A DNA stretch of 64,000 bases from Agrocybe praecox (taxonomy: Eukaryota; Basidiomycota; Agaricomycetes; Agaricales; Agrocybaceae), in the NCBI GenBank assembly GCA_964017145.1, contig OZ024846.1:558001-622000 (forward strand), given 5' to 3'. The first letter of the stretch is position 1. The number at the start of each line of letters is the position of its first letter. Made by a program: the position numbers and the translations under genes. Positions 55,963-64,000 of this stretch are shown in pieces. The notes beneath the pieces were generated by a model. It was given only the letters and a program-made list of their open reading frames with translations, did not search any database and was not told the origin of the DNA.

Positions 55963-58900
55963 TCAGAGCCAACCTTCGCCAGGTCCGTCGACAAACCACA
56001 TTTTATTTGCTCCATTGATTTTCCACTCAACCACTGCGCCTCCTCCTTTCTCCCTCGCAACTTCATCGTCATCTCCCCATCCACCCTGCTCGGAAGGAAC
56101 ATCATCCTGCGGCATGACAACACCCAGCACATACATCCTTTCGCCGCTTGGATCGAAGCACATCCCCGCAATATCCAAATCAGGCCGATAATACACCTTG
56201 CCATACGCAGAGAGCCTCCTACGCTGAGCGTCTTCGCGGGACTTCCAGACTTTAGGGTTCCTTTCATTATCCGCAGAGACGAAATCGACGTCAAAGTCCG
56301 CACTGGAGTAAGCTGAGTATCGGTATGCGGATGATGAAGGGGACGAAGGTTCTTGGTGGTTATTCCTGGACATTGACATTGTCCTTGCAAGAGGAGGAGG
56401 AGACGGGAATCTAGTCGAATAAATGTCGGTTGCTTCACCATCAACCATATCATCGTCCCTGCCCACGTCGCTGGGTTCGTCGACGTCCATCATATCGTCG
56501 TCGTCGTCCTCCTGTTCATCAGCAGCGGCATCCTCCATATCCCATCTCATCATCACCTCTTCGCTTGCTTCGTTGTTCATCCGTCTCATACGCGCCATAC
56601 GCTCCAGCAACATTTGTCTGAGGTTGCTGGTACCCCCACCGGCGGCGGCGGAAGATGCTGCGTTTCCAGACATACCCTCATTGGACGAGGATCCCAACCG
56701 ACTCCGAATCCCATGTCCGGCAAGGATATTCCTCAACCCACTTTCTTCTTCAGGATTCCCAAGGTCAGGAAGAACCACAACCTCTCCGTCTTCTTCCTCT
56801 TCCTCAGTAATTTCATACTCATTCCGAGTACGACTCTCCCTCCTTTCCATCCTCCTTCTCCTCCTTTCTCCTCTCGATTCGCCGAGAATCCTTTCGATAT
56901 CTGCATCCATTCTCGCATTCCTGTCCCTTCTCTCCGCCTCTTCCCTTTCGACCTCTTCTCGGGGCCGCTGCATATTGGCACGCTCGCGCTCCATCTCTCG
57001 CCTGCGACCGAGGTCCTGAAGCCGCTGAATATAGCTCTCTAGATCGTCTCCCATCCGAGGAGTGCCACCTGTATTAGACACCGAAGCAGCATTGATAGTA
57101 TCGTTGCTACTGCTGCCACTCCTGAGATTTAGTCTGGTCATTTCATCATCCCGGTTTTGCCGTCGGCGAGATAGGTATAATTGCACTCTATCTTCAAAGG
57201 GCCTTCCGGTACTCGGCTCTGCTGTCGAGGAAGCAGGAGCAGTCGTTGGACGAGGAAGGGAAATGCTGGTAGACGCAGTTGATGTTGAAGAAGCAGCACT
57301 CGAAGGAGCAGCAGCAGCAGCAGCCCCTGGTATAGGCAATGAAGAGCCACCAAGCGTCCTCCATGTCGAGTCGCCGATACTAGCAGGAGGCGAGTACGAA
57401 GCACGCCTCTGCATCATCGTATCTGCTGCCGTGGTATTCTCAGATGTAGTCGAAGAAGAACCACCGGCCCCCGTCAACCTCTCCATGAGTCCTTCCAACC
57501 CTCTACTCGCGTCCTCGATCGCGTTGCGCACATTATCGAGCGACGCCTGAAATGCGTGGTTCCTCCGCAAATTCGTCTCCTCATCTCTCATCATTACGTC
57601 TGTGATACTCGCTCTGGGTCTCGGGCGTGCAGAAGAAGAGAAGGAATTTGTAGGAGGGCGCGCAAATGGTGGGTTTGGGGCAGTCAGCGACCAGCGCAGC
57701 GGAGAGGGCACGGTCGCGGAAGCAGCTGGTTCTCTGACCTCATCTTCTTCCAGATCATTTTGCTCGTCTACAGGACCAGAGGGAGACCCCAGTCGCGATC
57801 CACGGACATTCGATATCGGGGGTTCAATCGCCATCTCAGAATTAGAGCTCGTGGTCATGGGGGGACTGCCTGTCCTCGCTCTCGTAGTCAGCGACAGCCT
57901 CGACCGATTTCCGTCTCCTGTCCGCAAGGGGCTGCTGACAGGAACATGGACATATAATTCATCTACGTCTTCCTCAGGGTCTGCAGTAGCTCGAGGAATT
58001 ACACTGCTCCAGTTTGACATTGATGCTGATGAATGATTCCCGCCGTGGCGGAGAGTAGGCACTCTGATCACATCCTCTGTCTCGAACGTTCTCGCATCCA
58101 CGACATGAACGAGGGAAGTATGCTGCGGACAGACAAAAAGATATAAGACATCAGTATCCTGGAAGAGGAAGAACGAAAAAATGACCCACCTCCGTAAAAG
58201 CCAAAACTTCCTTTCCTTTACTCTTGCCAAATTTAACACTCCTCACACACCACCCAGGGGCTTTGTTACCCCTTGGCCACTCCCGTGGATCCTCAAAGAC
58301 AGATATCCATCCCGACGCAGCCCCATACTCGTTCCCCTCATCGGAGGCGCCGAAATCTCTTCCATCTCTTCCATCTTCCTCTCTCCAACCCCCAGGAACG
58401 CCCCTCATCTTATCTGTCTCCCACACCCGCATCGGCCTGCCTAAATACCTCACATCCCATACAGCAACTACGCCTTCCTGTCCACCGACAGCGAACTTGG
58501 TCCCATCCCCATCGCTGAACGCAGTGGAGAACGAGGCTGCAAGCGTACCCGCGGCGCCTCCTGTCCCTGGACCTGTGTATCCATATATACTCGAATCATA
58601 GCTATAGCTGTACGAGTACGAGTTCGAGGGATGGGGCGGGAAGGATAGCGATGTATACCTCGAGCTGGCAGAAGGGTAAGGTGAATGGGAAAAGGTCATT
58701 TGTGGCCTTGGAGAATTCGGGCTGTACGCTAGAGGCAAAGAATCGGCAGATCTCGAAGATGCAGCCGCCGCCGCCGCCGCCGCTGCTGCTGCACGCTCAT
58801 AGGCGTTGATCAAGCCACTCATGTCTGGTGCTGGTAGTTCCAGTTGAGTGCCGCCTTGTCCAGTCTCCACAGAAGAACCACTGCCTAAACCCCTTCTCCA

Positions 58901-60108
58901 TGGATTTCCCATCGAAGAAGCATTTCCAAAGTTGTTGTTGGTAATAGACTCGAATGTTACGTCTGCGCCGCCTTTGATCCTATGTAAATATATCCTCCTG
59001 GAATCGCCTACAGAAAGCAAGGTACGACCGTCGGGTGATATCGAGGCTTTTGATGTTTTAGTTAACGAGCGTATAATAGTAATAAAAATAGGAACTTACA
59101 ATGATTGATTGGTTCACCCAACCTGACCTCCCCAACTTCGGTTAGTGACCTTCCGCCTCTCGTGTCAACTCCGCTTTCTCCTCCCCCGAACCCACCAACC
59201 CTCATCGGAACGTCATAAAATCTTACACTCCCATCGTTATTACTTATAGCAACCCTAGGCTCGAGGCTGCTCTCGTTCGATCTAGTCAGGTTCATCGCAG
59301 TCGTCGTAAGAGGAGTTAATAACACAGAGTTATTTATAGACCCAATAAGCTGGTCTTCAAATTGCCAGAGACGCGTACGTTTCCTTGGCTGTCGATTTTG
59401 GTCCTGCCGGGAAGAGCGCTTCGCAGATGAAGGCCGAGAATCACCTGTCGATGATGAAGGCGAAGATGTATAATAACCCAAATAAATCTCTCGTTCTTGC
59501 CCACCAGCAGCGATCAATGTGTCCCCATTGGCACCTACTGGGAGGTAGGAGAGCGTGTTCGGGGTAAAGCTCAACTGGGAGAGCATCCGGGGAGGCTAAA
59601 ATAGCTGTAAGCGTATGTTCAAAAAAAGGCGCCAAGAGCAGGATATGCCGGAACCAGCACAAAGCGACACTGTTTGCCGTACACCGAGAAACATTAACTT
59701 GCTGGGGCAAGAAAAGATACATTGAGTAACGCCACTCAATCGAGTGCGGCGTTAGATGGCAAACTGTGGAAGCGATAGAGCGAGAGAAAGAAAGAAACGA
59801 CATCACACTTACAGCGCCGTAAGCGTGCAAGTCCTGTTCTACGATCCCATTCGGCACAACGTAGTTGACGATCCCCGGTTCGTGAGGTGCGATGATGAGG
59901 TCTCGTAGTTGTCTATCAAGGTATCAATCAATTCAAGAGTAATACGCGAGCAAAATACTAGGATGACTCACACATGGGCGATAGCAGGCTTCGCAGGCGC
60001 GATAGCGAACGGCAATCTCGACTCCAGTACCTTAGTGTTGCTCCCTCCAACCCCTGCCCCCATCCTCGTCGAAGACGTTGACGATCCTAAAGCTTGATCT
60101 CGAGCCAT
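55963..60108 (-). CDS. Large WD40-like scaffold protein (DUF2415-like region)
   Basis: Starts MARDQALGSSTSSTRMGAGV. Exons join via GTGAGT...GATAG (giving AHVQLRDLIIAPHEPGIVNY) and GTAAGT...TTTAG (giving AYGAPPRMLSQLSFTPNTLS), with further introns near 59085 and 58190-58120. The total is over 1,100 residues. Beta-propeller-type strands are suggested by GDTLIAAGGQEREIYLGYY, RVAISNNDGSVRFYDVP, TLLSVGDSRRIYLHRIKGG, KFAVGGQEGVVAVWDVRYLG and SGERMYVLGVVMPQ. VLYLFVCPQHTSLVHVVDAR just after a splice resembles the short DUF2415 motif I recall from fungal WD-repeat proteins. Long Ser/Arg/acid-rich segments fill the C-terminal half, with a poly-Ala run encoded at 58764-58795. Likely a regulatory scaffold; partner unknown. 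Confidence 0.7.
58764..58795. repeat. GCC/GCT codon repeat
   Basis: About ten alanine codons in tandem within the WD40-like gene (GCAGCAGCAGC on its coding strand, GCC-rich in the given strand). Confidence 0.75.
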
Positions 60109-61669
60109 TGATCCTAATCTTCGTGGTGGTGTGAGAACAAGGGAGGCCGGTGTGGGTTATATGGACGCCCGAACGTGAGTCAACGACTCCAAACCGGTAT
60201 AGAGTATTGGAAACCACAGCACGATCCGAGACCTGTCCCAGTTATCCTCCCAATTGCCGAAATATACACTCAGCCAGACCTAAATCGGGACTATCAGTCT
60301 CGTAATTTCTCCTATCCGAGTCCACCGTGCAGCAGATATGATTCGTGAACTGAAAGAAGGGTCCGGAGATGATGGAATTGGACAGCATTGTACATGCCTG
60401 CACGGCGCAGCCTCGTGTGCCGTGGCGCATTTCGCCGAACGATGCACGCGGTCGATGCTTTCTGCCGTCTGCCCCGGGGCTAAATACAATTCCGCGGCGG
60501 GCTTTGCTTACTGTATTTCTCAAATACAACAGAAATACAGCTAATCTTACCTGTATTGTTGAAAAATTAGTATATCTCAAGAATAGAGATAACTTGTATT
60601 CCCTAATTGCAGCTCAAGATATATGTCGCAAGTATGTTCGGCATACAGGCGGAATACAGATATTCTGTATACTTATTTCGGACATATAGTGATCAAAGTC
60701 CGGGGCGTTCGGCTCAATGCGACGGCATGGACGTTCCGAGCGGCTTCTCCCAAAAGTCCCACGGAGCGACTGTCGACGTACACTACCCCGGGAGCTCACA
60801 AGTCCCTCGAGCCTTTTGTTCTTCTCAATCGCGAATTTTCCGCGAGTGTCGAAGTCCTTTAACGTTAATCTACACTGAATACTGATATGCAGCAACATAT
60901 GCAGCATGCCCTGGAATTCACTGTGAATTAACAAAAAGAACTTTCAGGAGTACTGCCAAGAAGGCCATACTTCTATATAAATACATATTGCCTCATCAAC
61001 CAAAATAAGTAGACGGTGATTCGTACCCAAATACCGGAATACACACACCGACCAAACGGAAACGGAAACGGATACCCATGACCTTCACCGACCATGCCGT
61101 GCACCTTGCATACGTACGACAGCTTCCGGCCAGAAGTATGTATACATATGCCCTGAATGACATCGGGCTCTCACAATCCGCAGAGCGTGCTTTAAATACG
61201 CGATCCCGGGACGAAGTTCGACGATCTATATTGATCCGGACCATATGGGACGCGCCCTACTACCCAGCAGGCAAGTACAGAAATAGACGCCGAAAATACG
61301 AATATATTAGATAACAACATGTGAGGGAGATATATCAATATCCCACATAAGTAAGAACGTGCAAAGTGCGGCATATTACATTTCAGAATCAGATCACCCT
61401 ATCTGTTCATGGGAATAGACCGCTGCTGTGTGTGACTCTCCTTCTCACAGGTCCACATGTACCAGTGCCATGCGATAGAAACCAAAGAGCGCGTGGATCT
61501 TTTGTATCGACTGAACGCTCATGGCAGTAATTGCTACTTCAACCAAGTCATACATAATGATCTGTCAATAGCTTAGCTAACATCACGGCATATAAGAGGA
61601 TTCAGGAACACAATTGAACCCAAACTAGCAGTGCAGCGAGAATAAGATTAGCTTTTCTTTTTTCAAAGT
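60109..61669. other. Gene-free stretch
   Basis: Promoter side of the WD40-like gene, then sequence with only short overlapping frames. Words such as CTGTATT/AATACAG recur around 60520-60670 but form no clear repeat unit. Confidence 0.45.
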
Positions 61670-61830
61670 AGAAAATGACCCGGCTCATCAGCTCGTTGAC
61701 TTCGAAGAAAATACTCCAATAAGTACTCCGTTACCCCGTCAGGGACTTTGAATAGACTTCGTCCGCCGATATTCCGCTTTTTGAGGAGTGCCCCAATTGC
61801 TGTTCTGAAAGCATATAATAGAGTCTGTCA
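61670..61830 (-). pseudogene. Relic of the TPR protein family
   Basis: The minus strand reads RSLFKVPDGVTEY, then after a frame change SIFFEVNELMSRV. This matches RSLMKIPDGITEEWRVFFEK of paralogue 1 and LFKIPPGIDQKWSDFFGK of paralogue 2. No TPR exons follow. It lies next to a DUF7918-like gene, as paralogue 2 does. Confidence 0.6.
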
Positions 61831-62049
61831 CTGTGGCTTATCGATGTAGATAAGGAAGATATTGTCTGTCATTGGCGCAGAAGAGAAAGAAAGAATAGAC
61901 AGCATCCAGGTCATGGCTCCGTAAGTAAGCCGTGCCAGACTTCATGGCGCCGAGCGGCAAGTACTTGAGCGCTACATCGCAGCATGTGATCTTGTCTTAC
62001 AGAGTTACGTGATTAATTTCCTCACACGCGTGGTTCGAACGATGAACGA

Positions 62050-62783
62050 CGAACTTCGGGGCAGGGTACTTTTGACGCGGCGTGACGCGCTGTAGGAAAA
62101 TGATTGCCGCGTCATTGCCGCGCTATACGACGAAAAACAAACATGTCTGCTTACCTTCTCCACATATCTTCAGCAGCATATAAGACTTACAATAATCCCA
62201 AATAAAATATAAGTTGAACTTGTAATCTGGCTTGTTGTGCTCCTCCTCGCTGTCGCTGGCCTCACGGTAACTTGGTCCTTTCTGTAAAGTAGCAAGTTAG
62301 CCTCCGACGCCGGTTGGGACTAAAGAATGCTAGTGTTTAGCTTGTGTTCAATATAGAACCAATTCGATGGGTCATAAAAGGGGTATAATATGATATATAT
62401 TTTATACGTTCGGACAGAGAAGCCTTACTGTGTTGAAAAGGATAGAGTGGCCATGAAACTTGAACAAGATACTGACAGGTCATTGACGCGCTTAACTGAC
62501 GCGCCGTTGCCGCGCCTGAGATTGTATTTATCTGGCCGCCGCGGCAGTGACGCGGCATTGCTGCGGGTTGTGACGCGTGATGCAAAGATTTTGAAGAGAT
62601 TTGTCCAACAGATTCTCTATTTTTTAGACGGTCATATAGTCTTAGGACATCTTAGAGACCTTATATGTAACTCTCTCAGAAAAATAATTTGTTTCTGGCA
62701 AGCACTTGACAAGTGCCAAAATTTTCCCTATAGCGCGGCAGTGCGCGTCACAGCGCGTCACTTTCCCCTTGCCCCGAACTTCG
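62050..62783. mobile_element. Non-autonomous inverted-repeat element (MITE-like)
   Basis: CGAACTTCGGGGCA at 62050-62063 and its near reverse complement TGCCCCGAACTTCG at 62770-62783 bound the element. The inverted similarity extends inward through GACGCG-GTGACGCGC blocks to TGCCGCGCTATA (left) and TATAGCGCGGCA (right), making imperfect arms of about 55-80 bp. The inside is rich in TGACGCG words (62484-62580) and lacks a transposase frame. I see no clear target duplication. The element sits about 50 bp upstream of DUF7918-like copy 4. Confidence 0.55.
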
Positions 62784-62830
62784 GAGTTGCGCAACTTGCC
62801 TATTTATCCACTTCTAACTTCTAAGACTAG

Positions 62831-64000
62831 ATGGTTAAGTCTCGCTTGACCTACGGCAAGTTCCAGGCGTGGATTGAAGTGGATGGTATAGAACTTCAAT
62901 GTAATGCCGTTGACGTAAACAGGAAGGATAAGGAGGTCGAATGCTGGGTGCCATCAGAAGCGAAAAAGGTGCGAATCCTTTGTGATGACATCAAGCGGTA
63001 TGCTTCATGGCAATCAAAAGAACTTCTCTGTTCATTTCCAGAAAGAAGAAACAAAATCGCCATGTCAGGCCACCCTCTTTCTGGATGGCAAACAAATCGA
63101 TGAATCATGGTATAGGGGCAAAGAATCCGTTTTGGATGTATTTGACTCGCTGAGAATGTCCAAATCAACTGAGCGCCCTTTTATGTTTGCCGAGCTACAG
63201 GTCACAGGTATGGGCTTTCTATACTACATGCTGCCTGGCACCTGCTTAAAAATGCTCACTCACTGGCAAATAGATGATGATACATACCTTGATAGTACAT
63301 TATTGGACAGCAGTGTCCCCATGCTCGGAAAAATCACACTCAAAGTCGAACGTATCATTAATTTCAGTAAAAGGAGAACAAAAAAACTCAAGAAGAAGAA
63401 GAGAAAAGGCTCTGAAACTTGTAAAGAAGATGAAGAAGACAGTCAATTTCCTACAGAAGTCCCGGAACTAGTGATGGTACATGAAAAGTCCAAAAAAGCG
63501 GCCACCATGGAGCATCAAGTGGGGTACGTCTAATTCTCCTATCTCCTATCTGACATATATGTTGCTGTCTCTAAAAAACAAGATCAAAAAAGATACGGCG
63601 AGCAAAGGACAATCCCGACTGAATATCGTGATGATGATGATGGCTATACCACAACAGTTTTTTACGATGTTGCGGAACCATTAGTCACGTTTAATTTCAT
63701 ATATAGAGCACAGAGTATGTCCGTCAATTTTACCAATACGATTCTGAGTCCTGACACTGACATTCTTCTCATGATTCAACGAAGCTTTTTTGAATCAAAA
63801 CTTAATTTTATGCCGCCCACGAGTAGATGGCACGCCTGATTTAAACACGGATGCCCATGTAACGCTGCAACCAGTACAGGTTCGACAAGAAGAAGAAAAT
63901 CTTCTTACCATGGGCACCACTCCATCCCTCGCCACTGACGAGCATACTATATCCGCCAGCGCTTCGGATGTCCCAGCGCCGAACTTGTCCCTCGCCGAGT
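62831..64000 (+). CDS. DUF7918-like protein, copy 4 (3' part off right edge)
   Basis: ATG at 62831 opens MVKSRLTYGKFQAWIEVDGI, CWVPSEAKK. An intron GTGCGA...AAAAG (62969-63019) leads to NFSVHFQKEETKSPCQATLF, LDGKQIDESWYRGKESVLDV and TERPFMFAELQVT. Next come DDDTYLDSTLLDSSVPMLGK, a Lys run (KKLKKKKRKG) and LVMVHEKSKKAATMEHQVG. A further exon reads QRTIPTEYRDDDDGYTTTVF then PLVTFNFIYRAQ, and after another intron VDGTPDLNTDAHVTLQPVQV runs to the edge. It is the least damaged copy and gives the reference block order. One junction (after HQVG) is not in phase with canonical sites. The C-terminus, where copies 2 and 3 have a SUMO-interaction-like motif, is beyond the window. Confidence 0.68.

Noticed and set aside
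56423..57019. 198-codon Ser-rich plus-strand frame
   Set aside because: Shadow of the acidic/Ser/Arg-rich part of the minus-strand WD40-like gene.
62390..62824. 144-codon plus-strand frame
   Set aside because: It lies almost wholly inside the inverted-repeat element and crosses its terminus; no recognisable content.

Overview
The window looks like nuclear DNA of a mushroom-forming basidiomycete (Agaricomycetes). Genes are split by many short introns of about 45-65 bp with GTRNGT donors and CAG/TAG acceptors. Several proteins belong to families I know only from Agaricomycetes: a seven-helix orphan membrane protein, proteins resembling the family I recall as DUF7918, and the signature membrane protein cut by the left edge. 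Housekeeping anchors are PGS1, COQ4 and RPL4. Most real genes were rebuilt by splicing by eye. Where I joined exons I checked frame, and I say so where it fails. I saw no tRNA, rRNA, CRISPR array or intact retroelement.

Layout. 1-7.2 kb: a truncated membrane-protein gene at the left edge, decayed gene copies, and one intact orphan gene with a mitochondrial-looking N-terminus (6073-7171). 7.2-20.7 kb: a gene-poor, repeat-rich block. It holds three diverged copies of a module (upstream repeat units, a strong hairpin, and a small Asn/Thr-rich ORF) and several copies of a separate decayed gene. 20.7-32.5 kb: ordinary genes, namely an orphan membrane protein, a TPR protein, PGS1, a small membrane protein, COQ4 and a C2H2-like zinc protein.

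32.6-41.1 kb is the most interesting part. A compact cluster contains a zinc-array protein, a NADAR-domain protein, a small orphan gene and three PARP-like ADP-ribosyltransferases. The transferases have three different architectures: full-length, transferase only, and a diverged and probably impaired copy. The zinc-array protein matches the N-terminal array of the full-length transferase without its catalytic domain. NADAR domains act in NAD/ADP-ribose chemistry, so the locus reads as a writer/eraser/binder set for ADP-ribosylation.

41.4-47.5 kb: a MARVEL-like tetraspan protein, a broken NmrA-like gene, a small orphan, RPL4 and a second TPR paralogue. 47.9-64 kb: a dispersed family of DUF7918-like genes (four copies plus an exon relic, most with frame breaks, some ending in a SUMO-interaction-like motif). 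Interleaved are an ankyrin protein with a Trp-rich hydrophobic tail and a large WD40-like gene. A 0.73-kb inverted-repeat element and a relic of the TPR gene lie just before the last DUF7918-like copy, which runs off the right edge.
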